From: Amphiura filiformis
Lineage: Eukaryota > Echinodermata > Ophiuroidea > Amphilepidida > Amphiuridae
NCBI RefSeq assembly: GCF_039555335.1
Contig: NC_092646.1
Coordinates: 19,120,029-19,184,028, forward strand
Reading direction: 5' to 3'
DNA length: 64,000 bases
Made by a program: the position numbers and the translations under genes. Under the pieces are notes generated by a model, which ran no database searches, was not told the DNA's origin, and saw nothing but the letters and a program-made list of their open reading frames with translations. Shown in pieces: positions 35,601 to 50,600 of this stretch; position 1 is the stretch's first letter; every line of letters starts with the position of its first letter.

Positions 35601-38600
35601 TTTCAACCGCTGTGAACCGACATTATTAATACATGATAGGGTCTAAAGTATCAATAAACGCACATAAAGAAAATAATACATTCAAAGTGCTTTATAAAAT
35701 GAAGTTTTGATTGCGATATCCACCAAAAGTCTAATTCTTACCTACAAATACTGAAATGTTACTTACGAATACAGCATAATACATGACATGTGTAATGAAG
35801 TGTCCCTACCAATGGAAATTAATTGTCAAAACTTTAAGCGGTACTCCAGGACACTATTATTACCCATATACGGATTCATTCAACAATTATTTATTATGTA
35901 AAATTGCTGATTAACTACTTGTATATCAAAATGAAGTGGTCAAAATCTTGCTAAAAGCATTAAAATTGTTTGATGTAAGGTAATAGCATTTATTCATTTG
36001 GACGTACCATCTGAAAGAGATCTAAAACTACCATTTTATTAATTCATTACCATAATAGCAAAATTTTAACCACTAAACTCAATATAGACATTGTTAAATC
36101 GCTCATGTTACCTACGAATACACGGGTTTCTTCACCTTTTTATTGTATAAAGCGTTAGGTGTATGCGTATAATTCCTAATATTCTTGAAAACATATATCC
36201 TACTCGTTCTTATACAGTGTGTAAATTGGTTCATACTCATTTGATAAATAAAATACAGAAACTGACCTAAACTTCATTTTCAAAAATAAACTAGCATAAA
36301 TTGACTAAGATCATATTGATCGCATTATAAAAATAAAAACAAATACTTTCTGGTCGAGCTTGCATTTTCCTGACACCCTGTGGTCTACATTACACGAAAA
36401 AAGCGTTAATGGGAATATTCCATTTGTTTTAGGTTGATTAGTATTGCGATAGTGAAAGCATCCTAGTGGTATTCGTAGGTAACATTGGGTTTTGATATCA
36501 CATTTACTATCATACGTCCTGGATTTATTTTTCAAGATTAGTAATGGCACTTTTGGTTCCTATAAGGCCAATATGTCATCAATCAATGGGCAAAAGGAAA
36601 AACTTGTGGAGACATTTTTATTTCGGCCTTTTATTTTTGGCCCGTGGACACTTTTGGTTGGATTCGACCATATGCCAAACAGTTAGTTACTATAATTTGG
36701 ATTACCTCAAATTCGGAAGTGACATACGTCCGTATGTAGCTCACAGCTGTATCGAATCGCGTGCGTAAAGTTAAACGCGGGCAATTTGTCGTCACGCTTG
36801 TGGCGAGACCGCGAAAAATCGTTGACGTCACTACCGAACTTGAAGTGAAACAAATTATGCTACCGAGAGTCGTCTGCAACTTAATGAATTAAACTAATCA
36901 GTAACATGAACATTAACAAACCTTTATGTATACATAATATAAATATTGTCATAACCTGTTGTGTTATGATGCTTTTTACCAGTGATTCATATTGTTGGGG
37001 CAAGAGCTACGCCAATTAAAGCAATCTGCTTGTAGTGCAGGGCGATCTATTCAAAAATTGTATTCATCTATTGCTATGGTAGTTAATCCGATTATGACGT
37101 CACTTCGACGGCGAATTGAAGTAACTGCATCCCATAGAAGCCAGCGAGGGCATTTTTTAAATATTTTTTTACGAAGATCTGGTTAACATTGATTTTCTTT
37201 TCGTTATCAAGTTAAATTAACCTTTTCTGCTCATTTGTGGTAATATTTATTATATAAACTGAATAATTATTTGTGTGATAAATGAGGGCGCTATCTATTT
37301 GTAATTTGAATTAAATTTAGCCTTAAAAAGCTTTTAGAAAATGTCCTTGCTTTTTGATATTAATTTTTCTAACGTTTTAATGCCAGTATACATGTGTCTC
37401 CCCTCTGGAAATATGCAAATAAGATTTAGGATTAATAGCGCCATTAATGTTCACATTTAGTTAATAATGACTATAGTTCTACGTGCATCAAACAACCGTC
37501 TGCTCCCAAAGTAACATTTTAAGTGTGTACCAGTAAATAACACAGCAAAATACTCGATGCCTGTAACCTGGGTGACATCGGTCTACTCCCAAAGACAAAT
37601 GCAGTAACTATAGTCTGTCTCGTCTCAAGTTCAGATTAACGCCATGCTAGATTCCGCATTTCATACTTACTTCAACTTTGCGGCCTCTGATTTATCTCTA
37701 TTGGTCTTCAGAGCCAAAAACGTGTGGATGATAATCACCAAGAACATCATATTAATCTATGTAAAAGAAACGTCAACTTGTTTTTACCAATTTGACAGTC
37801 AATTGAATTATACTAATACGCAGAACATAATTATCCATCAATATAAAATTCAATTTTCTTTTTTGGTGCCAAAATATGTGAGAATGTGCGCCTCATTTTA
37901 GAACAATGATACTTTTTGTACGCAATTTATATTTCCTGTTCTTGAATGTATTCAACTTGTTACCACTTACAAGTGCAATTGCTAACGCAGGTACGGCGAA
38001 TGCATAAATGATTCCACCTTTAATCGGTAACCAGCACCTATTCATAAAGTGACAAACATTTGTAAATTATTGTTGTTGTGAAATTCAAGATTGTAAATAT
38101 TAATTTGTCTAACAAACAAGATATTTGCCAGGGGTAGTGTGTATGAATTACTAATACGCCTTATTCTGAAGCTATGAAATAATTAAGACATATAGTCACT
38201 TAAAAGAGCAAACGTCAAAATAGTAATGACTCGTAACATATGTGATGCAATAAAGCAAAATCAGTCGGAACTCGGAAATATTAATTTTCAGTTTCTTATA
38301 GGCCGATAACAAACATTTACAAAGCTGCATTTTGCAGAAAATCTATTGAAATTGAACGATCAGTTCCAAAGATATAACCTATTAAAGAGTTTCCAAAACA
38401 ACAGGAATCAAAAGGAAATATTTCCTTTGTTTGGCTATATCTCAAAATCAATACTTCCGAGTTCCGACTGATTTTGCTTGATCGCATCACATCAAAGCCG
38501 AATTGATCAATTTTTAATCTCTTAAAGGCTGATGATCTAAATATGTAGACCTATATAACCAGCAAACACAAAATGGTTTTCAAACGTTATAAACGTGTTA

Positions 38601-41600
38601 TAAACGCGTTTTAATTTGCTCAAAACGTTTGAATAACGTTTAAATGTCTCGTTATATAAAAGGTCATGAAAACGGTTTTATATAAAAAACACGACAACAC
38701 AATTTGGAAATGTTGTCAAAATATTATTGTAAAAAATTTGTGGCAAACATGGTTGCAATATATTTTGTCAACACTTAACAATATATTAGAATATTTTGCA
38801 ACAAGTTTACAAAATCTTTTGAATGTTATTAGACCGATTTATCCCCTTTAATTTTCTGTAAAATTTTTTTCAGAAAACTAAAAGTTTTGTGTCAAACGGT
38901 TTGTGTTTGCTGGGTATATGGCTGCAACTGAAACTGAAAATGTTGGCATTTCAAAGAAGGAAACAACAGGAAAAAATATTGTCCCAATCTCTGAGCATAG
39001 TAATGGCTGTCTCAAATCTAGACGGAATCAACCAATGCACATTGACATTACGTGTTAATTTTGCTTTAATTTGATAACATGTCTACCAAGTATATATATT
39101 CCGCCATTATTAGTAAAATTAAAATGTGTACATCTATCAAGTAAGTCTATGATTCAATATTGTCATTTGTAAAATTATTTTTGTTGTTTAGTTCTGTTTT
39201 GTATAATACATACTTTGTCCCCATTTCGGCATATTCCGTGATCCCCAAAGCTAATGTCAAAAAAGCAATGACCGCCGGTAGCCCTGAAAGAGTTAATGTG
39301 AGTTCATGTTTCAATGTGCATTAATTATGGACCCGAGGAAGACTTGAAGTACACACACATCGCTGTGTTTTCACATTACGTACGGGATGGCAATATTCTA
39401 TGCATGAAATAAGAAGATCAGGCTAATCAATGGGATGGAAGTTGTCCACTGTGTGCTGACAAAAGTCGCGTATTTCATTATTTACAATAGTGGAATACTG
39501 GAAATCCCTTTTAAACGCAGAGACGAGGAAACTTTAGCCCGCAAAATGTCCAGCACTGAAATACGCGCATGATGACAATACAGCGGACATATTCCATCGC
39601 ACCGATTATCCTAATTTGACATGTTTCATGCAAAGAACATTTTGTCATTTAAAATTCAAGTCTGCGAGTGGTGGGACTTGAGATGCTTCGAGCAACATTA
39701 ATCACCTTTAGGTAATCTTAAACCCAAAGCCCTAATGAGATAAACATTTTGCCAAGTTTTGGGTTCCTCTGTAAGTGGAATTTCAAAATCTAGTATGAGG
39801 CAGAGATTACTCATACGACTTTCTTGCAATCATTACGACAATTTTCATCCAGTACGTAATGTAAAATCAACAGCGATGATAAAATACTTTTGACTTGTGA
39901 AGTTGATTATTATTAAACATTCTGTCAGAAGTGGCTCCAAAAGATGAAGTTTCTAAAAGATGTGACGCTAACTCTTTGAGAAAATATTTGATTCGGAAAA
40001 ATCCGTTTTTCTTTATAATCGACTCTTACCCCACGCGATAGGCATGCATATCGACAGCTTCATCTTCAAATTGATGTTAGGGTTGATTTTCAGAAACAGG
40101 TTTATTCCTTCCATGAACATCCACATAAAAACCACCAACCAAAGGTAATGTAGAAGTACGGTCACCGCAATGCAGGCATTCTATATGTAAGACATTAATT
40201 GTAATGAGAGAGTGAGAGAGAGGGTGTTAAGATTTGTTCTTTGTACTCGGGTTAACACCTTCGGAGGTGTGATGTTGCAATTCTTTATATTTTCCTTCTT
40301 TACGTGTGTCGTCTCCAAACACACCCCTACACATCCGATACTGACTTAAGTATAATCACAAAAACAAACACTCGGAGTATTTCCATATTCCGGATTTCCC
40401 CACAAAATAAGTCGTTAGGATTAGAAACTTGTTCATCTAAACTACTCTTCACAACCCCTCCCCTACCCCACCCCTGTAAAGAAGTACAATCTCGTTGACT
40501 ACTAATCCATATCTTTTCTAGATCTGGATTTCCCCATATAAATCTTAATAACTTAATGAATCCAATCCCAGCGATTGTTTGATTTGTAGGCTGTAATATA
40601 TAGAACACACACACGTGTTATGTATATGTGGCTGGACGAGGCGAATGAGCCGTAAACTCGGCAAACTTCATTTCGAGCTACAGGTGAAAATATATGCAAA
40701 TATCGTATTTTGGCGAAGTTGAGATTTTTGCAGATTTTAAATGTTTAAGCTTTCTTCTAAACACATACAAAGTTTTATTTTAAAGAAATAAGTGGAAATA
40801 TGAAATAATCTACATTTTCTGAGGCCCGTCTGATGAATGGTCATAATGCTTCCCTAACTTTGAACACGTTTTGCTCAGTTTCGCGTTAGGATTCATGACA
40901 ACCTATAACAAGCCATAACTTCGCTTCTGATTGTCATATGAAGTTCATTGAGGTGTCATTTTAATCCCTGAAACATGCTCTTTGCAAATATGCAAAAATG
41001 TAAAAATGACCAGAGGGGACTTTACGGCTTATTCGAGGTGTCCAGGCACATATGTGTTGTTTATTCGGAGCAAGAGAATTTTCAAAGACATGCATAATAA
41101 CAAAAAAACAACTTATAATAACCTGATGCATAGTAGGCCTATTATGCTTATGTGATAATTTAGTATTAAACATTGTAATAGATTGCATCCCATGCGGTCA
41201 GGACATACCTTCAATTGTGCATCTATTCCCGTGACAAACACAAGCTGTGCTAGCAGCAGCGACATGGCCAAGTTGATATGAATAGCTATTCGAATGTTCT
41301 TGTACACTCTGTAAAAGTATAACAAATGCTGTAGTAGTTTCAAAATAAATTGGTTTGACACTATAATACACAACACAGCAAACCAATTGTTAAAAGTAGT
41401 TCGACGATGTGATTTGCCTCGCTTAACCAACAGTACTTTATGGTTCAAACCACTAATTCTCTAAAACACATGGTAAAGTAGTAAAGTAGGCAATGTCAAG
41501 CATGATTTTCTCATACAGGGAACTCTCACGGTGAAAAGACATTATTATCATTAAGTGTAGAAGGTTGAATCTCTAAATGACCAATATTTCAACATTATGA

Positions 41601-44600
41601 TGACCTGACATTTTTTTTTAAACCACTGAAGTGTAAAGACCATACTTTTACAGAGCGTCCTCTTTTTTGGGACGAGATAGGGCACACCGGCTGGTTCGGA
41701 AAACCGATGTGTATCATGAATTTGGGGGAACTTTTCATTAAAACTGTAAACTAACATGTAATTTCTGCATGTTACCCTGAAATATGCACATTTTTGACTG
41801 TGCAGCTTAAAATAACATGTAATTTCTGCATGTTACTCTGAAATATGCATATTTTTGACTGTGCAGCTTTTACTTTTCAGTGATCTTTAAGCTTCTTTTT
41901 TCAGATGCCATGCAAGAAAATAGATCCTCTTTTTTTCAAGCACTACCCAGCTCTAATTAGTGCTGTTTAACCTGACTGCACGATTGTGAGGTTAGAAACC
42001 AAAACAGATCCCATTGTAAATAAATTATATAGAGCACAGCAAGTTGTTCATTCGGTTAATTTTTTTTTTAATACTGCTAATTAGTTCGTTTATCAATACA
42101 TAAATATTGTTTATGCTTACATACATATATAGTATGTAATGTAGTTACGTACTAATTGTTCATTCTTAAAGTCAGGCCTATTATTCTTTAATAGTCCAAT
42201 TCAGAATTAATCAAACGGTCCTTATTTACTACAATAAAATGCAAAACTTACTTGGATACTACATAAAGTATGATGGTTACCAGCAGACATAGTATTGATA
42301 TGGAGATAGTTATGTAGCTTATATACGACAGCAGCTTAACATGAACACTTGGTAGTTCACCAACCTGATGAATGAAAACAAAGAGTCTTTGGAAAATATA
42401 TTCACATATCAATAGTAATTAGAACTTACGCAATATATTTGATATGATATTTTGAATCTCAGAGCTCAGTACCCCTTTTTTGCACTTTTAGCTTTTCTAC
42501 CAGTACCAGAAGGTCTTGCGCAAAATTTGCAAAAAATTATCATTTTATGTTTTTTAACACAAGTCTCCACATGATATAAACGACAGCCAAAGAAAAAATG
42601 ACTCTGATCATCCAGAATTATTTTGAACTTGAGAACTTCGGATCACCGGACCGATGCTCTTGCAACTGAGCTAATGAGTCAGATGGAGAAGAGCAGTGGT
42701 GTTATTATCTATATGCCTTCAGACTCACTAAAGTTATCATTTTACTATTCTATAATTATCATTTATTATGCTGCATCCAAACACATTACATCAACAAGTT
42801 GCATCAAAACTGCAAAGCTAGTCATGTGATTGCAACCACAGGTCACGTGAGTCTTATTCGAGTCGGTGATCCAACAACCATCATCAGACCAAGTCCTACA
42901 AATGTTAATTAAAACAGACAAACGGCAAAAGAAATATGTTTAGATCACGATATAATAGACAATGAGCATGACGAGTTCAAATTGGAGTTTGTAAGTCTTA
43001 CATATAATTATACATATCTTTAAAAGTAAAAAATCATGTTATTTAGTTTTTATATTTCTTCCCATATAGTCGCAAATTTCACTTACTTAAAATAAACCAT
43101 ATTTTTTTTAAATATTCATACATCTTATTATTAACATAAAATATTTCTTTTCCGTTTAAAGTCCTACACTGCAACATTCACAAAACACTTCGTGTTCTGT
43201 ATGCGTCTTACGTGTTCAAGATGAAATTCTTCTGATAGCGATTTCATGATCAAGTCCAGGATAATATCAAGTTAAATTAAAATCGAAACACCTCGTGTTC
43301 TAATTTTGTATCGTCTTCATTGGAAGCATCTATCCAGACATTTGTAGTAGTTTCTTGTTCAAACAGTCAAATTGCCATCAGACTATTTTCATCTTGAACA
43401 CTTTAGACAGAACGCTTCCGAAGTGTTCTGATAATTTTGCAGTGTACCAGTGGCGTAGATAGGACTTTTGTCTGTAAACAAGTCTATGTTGAAGTGCAAG
43501 GGCCCAACAAGTCTTCAAAACTACCTACCTACCTACCTACCTACCAGTCAGCTTCATGCATTTCTGCACATGCTGCCTGGCTCAAGAGATGCTTCCAAAT
43601 CCTACGGTCCAAAGCTGCAACCTCAGCCTCCTTTACAGTCCACCCTAGGTCCAGCCTTGAGATGTCTCTGTGGATGACGTCTCTCCATGATGTCTTAGGA
43701 CGACCAGGTTTGCGTTTCCCATGGGTTGGCTTCCAATGATAGAGCCTCTTGGGGGTGCGGTCTCCATCCATTCGTTGCAGATGGCCAAACCACTGTAGGC
43801 GGCGCTTTCTGATAACTGATGTGAGTTGGGGCTGTTTGGTCTTGGATCGAATACAGCTATTTGATATATGTTGTGACCATATCACTCGAAGAATTTTGCG
43901 TTGGCAGCGCATGTCAAAGGCATCAAGTCTAGCCTCGTCCCTCTGTGAGAGTCCAGCACTCAGCGGCATAAAGGAGTGTGGAGATTACACAAGCATTGTA
44001 GAACTTCAGCTTGGTCTCCATGTTGATGTTACGATCCTTCCACACCTTGTCCAGCTCTCTGAAGGCTCCTGTGGCTTTACCGATTCTGTTATTCAATTCT
44101 TTGACATTGGACCCGTCAGCACTGCAGTAGGCACCAAGGTACTTGAAATGGTCAACTACTTTGATGAGACCTTCATTGCCTAGGTGAACAGCTGGTTTTG
44201 TAACATTGGATCGGCTAATGGTCATGATCTCTGTCTTCTTATAGCTCATCTGGAGTCCTAGTTTACCGGCAGTAACACGGATGGCTTCTGTTGTCTCTGC
44301 CATCTTGACATCAGTCTCTTCAAGGAGAGCTATATCATCAGCATAATCCAGATCAGCTAACTTTTCTTCTGGATATCTTGAACTCCCCCTTGGCAATAGG
44401 ATTAATCCTCTGTTGTTTTCATCAACAGCCCTCTTCATGATGAAGTCAATGGCTAAGCCAAAGAGTAATGGAGACCAGATGTCACCCTGTCTGACTCCGG
44501 TGATGATCTTGAACCAGCTAGAAAGGGTCCTTCTGCTTTCACTGCACATATTGTGTCCCGATATGAACTCCTTATGATGTTAATTATCTTGGGAGGTATT

Positions 44601-47600
44601 CCATAGATGCGGAGAATTTCCCACAGGGAGGGCCTGTGCACTGAGTCAAAAGCAGCCTTGAAGTCAATGAAATTAATGAGGCAGGGTAGCTGTTGGTCCA
44701 AACACTTCTCAATGATCTGGTTTAGGCTGAAAATTTGGTCTTGACAAGAACGGCCCTTTCTGAAGCCTGCTTGGTTGTCTCTCATTTTCAGGTCCACTTC
44801 ATCTTTTACTTATCTTATCTTTCACATGCTTGCAGTTGAATCTTGCTATGAGCAGCCTGTCAGAAATGCATTCATATGACAGCAGGGATTTTGCAGCTGT
44901 GTGGGATAACAAAAGGCCGACGGTTTTCTCTCTTCTGCTGGTGTCTGGACCGGAGTGTATGATCTCCCAATTCTTGTGTCTACTCCTTCCTTGGCCTGGC
45001 CAGTGCAGTTCTGTCAGAGCGACTAAGTCCAACTTATATCTATCACATTCATCAATCAGCACATCGATCTTTCCTGGGGCATTGAGGCCCTGAACGTTCC
45101 AGTTTCCTATCTTGAGTTTGGTTTTTGTGATGTTTATTGAAGTTGTTTCTTTTGGGTTGTACCTAGTCTTCCTCCCTCTCATCGAGTTAGTGGCTTCCCT
45201 GGAGGGGCTTTCACCACTACCCTTCATATGGACTGGTTTAGTCTGAGGTGGCTTTTCGGTACGAGTTTTGGTAGTTTCTCTTTGTCAGGTTTCGTAGTGA
45301 ATAGGTTTTTTACACTGGATGGGACACTAGCCTGTCGCAATAACCTATGCCTGGATGATGTATTTCAAGAATACACCTTGGTTAGGGGAATCCAGATAGG
45401 CTGCTCCCCCTTTGGACACTGTGGTAGTTAGAAACGAGCTGTTATCAATGTGTCCTTACTCACATAATCACGAAAACAAGGGGGGAACCCTTGTTGGTTT
45501 AAATTAGGGTTTTCCTTCCCATACCCAGAGCCCCGTCTGTTTCCTCAGGCCGCAAAGCCTGAGTTATCCGCCTGGTACCAGCTAGGAGGTGGGGTTGAGT
45601 TGCAAGCAGAGTGGCGATTATGGACAAGTGGGTTGATGGAATTGCCACCTGTACATACAGCTGGGAGAGTTAAAGTGAAATTAGAATGAAGAAGAGTATA
45701 AAGGGGGAAGGCATGCAAGGAGAAATGCAGGGGTGAAATAAAACAGAGGTGAAAAATAAAGAGGAAAGCAAGCTGGAATTGCGCTTCTACAAGCCATATA
45801 CCAGCTTCAAAACAGCTTCAAAACTGGCATGGAAAAATAAAGAAGTAAAAAGGGTAAAAAGAAACAGCTCTACACCTAGGACTGGGAGGGAAGATCACAA
45901 CAATTTCATCAAGAGCCTCCCCCAACACTTCAACAAGAAGGTAATAAAAGGAAAAGTCTATTACCCAGTTGATGTGACATAATGACATGACGGTCCAGCA
46001 GTACTATCAACGGCATCCTGAAAAATATAAAGTACTTCTATCCTTAAACAGTATATTGCATGTGTAATTCTATTCCAGTTGATCCACCTATTAATCGGCC
46101 GAAAACACACCTTTGGGTCAGGTATGGATTCGAGTTTGCTTGAAAGCCTTTGAGAAAAGTTTTAACATTTACTGAGGAACATTACCAGACTCGAACCAAA
46201 CTAATGAGAACAAAATACCGCATGTTGAATCAAAATGACATGGAAACCATGGAATTGGAATATTTCCTCCAATCAGTGGGGCAACTTACATGAACAGCGG
46301 TCGGGCTAGACCCATGAACCCTGGACCCCTTCCATATACAATTGTGTAAATTTCCAGCTCATAGCCATCCAGAGGGTTCGAATTTAACCCTCACTCGGAT
46401 ATGTCATTACTTTAACTGTATTCTCCAACGACTTACCGGTAGCAATTTGTATGTAATATGAAAGATTTCTTCACTCTCGTATGGAATAGTGAGCTTGGTA
46501 AAAGTGTTATAAACGTTCATCGATAGCACTTTACTGCCAGTTCCAACAATCTGACGAGTTGTGTCTGAGAAGTTCCTCAATGGACGATCGAATTTAAGAA
46601 CAGAAGCAACTATGACGTGATCTGTTAAAATAGATTGCCGAACAAAATCCCCAAAACTATAAACATTATTAAGAGGTATTTCATATAGCGCGGAACAACC
46701 TCTTGGAGTTTAAAAAATGGGTTACATTTACTTTTAGCGTTCAGAAAGAAGAAATGTAAGGCAAAAAACTTGCAATAACCAACCATTAAACTTTAAAACT
46801 TTTTTTCCATGTTACCTGATACAAAGGCCTTCGTTGGAATCGAAACTTCAAATTGAACGTTATCAAGGTGATTCCCAATATCGTACGTCCGGGTATCACT
46901 TGTATCGTCCATGCTAGCTCTGAATATATAGGTATCTGAAAGTTAAACATAGGAATACATTAATATAGTATTACTATACTGTCGTTTCATAACGTTGTTT
47001 TGATATTTTGATGAAACTACAACATACATTTTGCTCCTCCATCAAAAATTGTGAGCAGGTTCGGAGCTCGATTCTAGAAGATGAGGAGGAGGAGTGACAC
47101 AGGTCAAGAACGTATATAGGCACATAGGCACTATGAAAGAAAACGGCATGGGCCAATCAGCGGTTCACAACAGCTTATGAACAACAAGAGTGAAGGGTTA
47201 CAGTAAAGTATCAGACACGTGACATGAGATGCTTATGCACTCTGCTCTTGTCAGATATGTCTCCGACTACTCCATCTGGTAGGCTATTCCAAACGTAAAC
47301 TACAGTGTGGATCTCTCGATCACGTATACGATCCACTGCTCGGAAAAAAAGCATCACTTCCGGGAAATGTCAACAAGCCGTTTAGCAGGAAAAGCATTGG
47401 ACCAAGTCATGGCGAAAGCTAAAGTAGTGAGTACTTGTTTAATGGATTTTTCAAGCAAATATATTTGAATTATGAATTTTAAATGACCCTGTATGCAAAG
47501 ACTACTAAGACCAATCGCAACCAGTCAAAGTCCCCGTGTTTTTGTATGCTATGAATTCTCGCATATTCATGAGGGCCGATTGTTCCATCGTGCCGTGTCT

Positions 47601-50600
47601 AACAATCACGCCGGCGTTGCGTGCCTTCGCGTATACGCGAATGAGTTTCGCGTGTCTTGACGTTTACACGAAAGACCGTAAAACTACGTGGTACGTGTGT
47701 AGAAATTTCGCCTGTCGCATTTCATGGAACAATCAGCCCTCATTATAGGGCGATGCTGAGACTTTGAATGGTTGCGGATAGACTGTTATCTTTTTAGTTC
47801 ATGGTCATATGGATCAGTTCAGTTTAGTTGTATTTCATTTCATATTGTTACAATTAAAGAATATTGAATGTAATGCAGAGTACATTTTTGCAATAAATTA
47901 GGCTACGGGCACACCAGATACAAGAGACTTGCGCCAACCCATCTGTCAATCAAAATGTAACCACCATGTATGTATTGCCTCGAAAATCACAATGTGACCT
48001 ACTACCACGAAATGAGTGTAAAGTCGCAAGTTGGTAGTTTCGAGACATCCTGGCCTAATGAGTTGGTGTTTTGTGTTTTCCGCGCATCTGTACAAGCCAA
48101 TAGTATGTCGTTCGAGAATAGCCAATTGTGCCCCCATTTACAAAGGACATAAAGACATACTACTGGCTTGAACAGGTGCGTAAGAAACAACGCCAACGCC
48201 AAGTTTCGAAACTACCAACTTGCGACTTAATGCTCATTTCGTGGTAGTATGTCACATATCTCCCAAGGCAAAGATATTTAGCCTCAATACGTTTGCACAC
48301 TAAGTGTACAGTAGCATACCCGACAGGTTGAGGTCAATTTAAGAGCTATGATGATTGAATTGAATTGAACTATTCCATTGGAAATGAGACTTTATTCGCC
48401 GTCGAAGTGACGTAATTAATCGCATTAACTACCATGGCAATAGACTAATACAATTTTGACAATATCGCATGCACTACAACGTTCAAGCGGTACCAATGCA
48501 TTGACCATTATGTCAAAGAAAGGCTGTTTACTCAAACCTGTAGGATTAGTATCTTTGAAAAGAGCGCTATTGTATTCAATCTATGTTTGCTGACATTCAC
48601 AGGTGATTAGTGCTTGTAGTGCAGGGTGATCTATTCAAAATTTGTATTCATCTATTGCTATGGTAGTTAATCCGATTATGACGTCACATCGACGGCGAAT
48701 TGGTTCACAGTGCGCTCAGCTTTTGATATTTTATGTTACTTACCAAAATACGTGTCTTCAATTCTGGTATTAGATATGTTGTTTATGTCAAAATAATCCA
48801 AAACATACTCGTCCCTTGAATTTACAAGTTCTTCTATTTTTGAATTGCAGACCTGTGTTTTGTGAAAGAAACATTTTTGAAGACCTATGTTACATGACAA
48901 CACATTCCCGATGACTCTGAAGATGGTGGTAAGTGTCTATTGTCATGCAACCTGGAACATGACCCTATCCAATGATCTTAGGAATCTTGTTTAAAGTCTT
49001 CTTCCATGTATGTTGTATCATAAGTTGGAAATATGCTTTGCCCAATTTGTATAAACACCAGGCTTTTTAGTGTAGGCAGTGGCGGCTCGGGGTAGTGGGG
49101 TAGCATGGGAGAGAAGTCAGAACTCTTGTTCCACCAGTTTCCCCCAGTAAAAACCCACAATTACGAGCATTTCCATTATTTGCGGCAATTTTGCGCAAAA
49201 TCCCCCCCCCCCCTCCTAGCAAAAAATCTCTTATTAAGCATTTGACTCTGATCAAATATCGAAGAAATAGCATTGCAATTCATACCTGATTATTCTCGCA
49301 TGATCCAACAACCATCTCAATAGGGTTTACTTGATTGTCATTCAAAGTTGATGGGATGTCGTCATAGATGGCAGTAACTGTTTCTTCTAACGTTGTATGC
49401 CCCTTTTCAGTGGAATGCTCGGATTCTGTTAAGGCTGATTTACAAAAACATTGACTTTTTGGGTGGAATCTGTGCGGATTTTAGTAACTTGGGGAAAATA
49501 AGGGGAATTTGTGGGATTTGCCAAATTTTAGGATATTTTTGGACCTTGATGGATTGAGCTGCAACCCCTACGTCATTGCCTTGACCTGATCGTGGCATAA
49601 ATAACCACTTCCTACATCGATGTTGTTGTAATCACATTTTTTATGATTTTACCTGTATATTAAAATTCGTCTCCATTGCAGTTTTATACCTAAACAATGC
49701 GATTATCGAATCAGGTAACTTTGCTTTAAAATTTTTCTCAAAACGGCTTTGAGACATACCAGGTTCTTTTTTTATTTAGCCTTACTGTATAGACCACTTG
49801 ACATCATTGTTTATCGACAAAGGTAGGTGATAGGTGGTAGGTGACAAAAACAGTGGTAGGTGAGAAATGATTAAAACTACAAATAGTAGTACAGCAGAAC
49901 CATGATAAAATAAAGCAAAATTAAAAAGAATTAAAAAGAAAAAGAAAAATTATATATATAATATGGTGGGCCCTGAGCAATCTACAATGCGTACGTACAC
50001 TGCCGGGCAATGAACAATGGAAATTGCCATAATTCGCGCGCATAGTGCCAGGCAATGCCGTCACATGTCAAGTGTCAGAAGGAGAGCAAAACAAGGCGAA
50101 AAGTCTTAAAAGTAAAAACGTACGGTCCACGTGCTGCGTTTGGAATATCGCAATCCCTCTATTATGTATCAACAAACTTAGTATAGTTCTCACCTGAACA
50201 TGCTTGTCCACTTCCTGTATAGCCGGTATTACACGTACACGTAAATGACCCAGCGGTATTAGCACAAGTAGCATTTGTATCACAGTTGTCAGTATCCAAA
50301 TTACATTCATCCAAATCTATGTCATCAATCGTTAGTAAAAAAAACCAGATGTGAAGGCATCGTTAAAAAAAAAGACATCTTCAAAAACGCTCAATTATGT
50401 TGACATATTTAGTAAATGTAAATGTTGGTCCATCCAGTAACATAATTATATTTCTACTGAAACGAGTTAATTAAAAACTAAAGGTAATTAAAATCAAAAG
50501 CGATATGAAAACAAAATGTTACGTAAAAATAACAATACTGTTAAGTAGTTCAGATCGGTGATATAGTTTTAATAACATTACCATCGCATGTTACTCCATC

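Larger units (their letters stand above)
43521..45450 (-). mobile_element. RTE/CFDP2-like LINE, internally deleted
   Basis: It lies in the same orientation as the receptor, in the intron between GPS exons 16 and 17. It shows an AP-endonuclease N-terminus, a reverse transcriptase, and immediately after the stop a (TAGG)n tail (43525-43545 on the plus strand), as is usual for microsatellite-tailed LINEs. The 5' boundary is uncertain; sequence up to about 45700 may be its leader. Confidence 0.88.

Noticed and set aside
43437..44183. Plus-strand frames of 100 and 144 residues
   Set aside because: Antisense to the LINE reverse transcriptase on the minus strand.
45749..45982. Basic plus-strand frame of 77 residues
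   Set aside because: It overlaps GPS exon 16 in antisense, and low-complexity Lys content explains the open frame.
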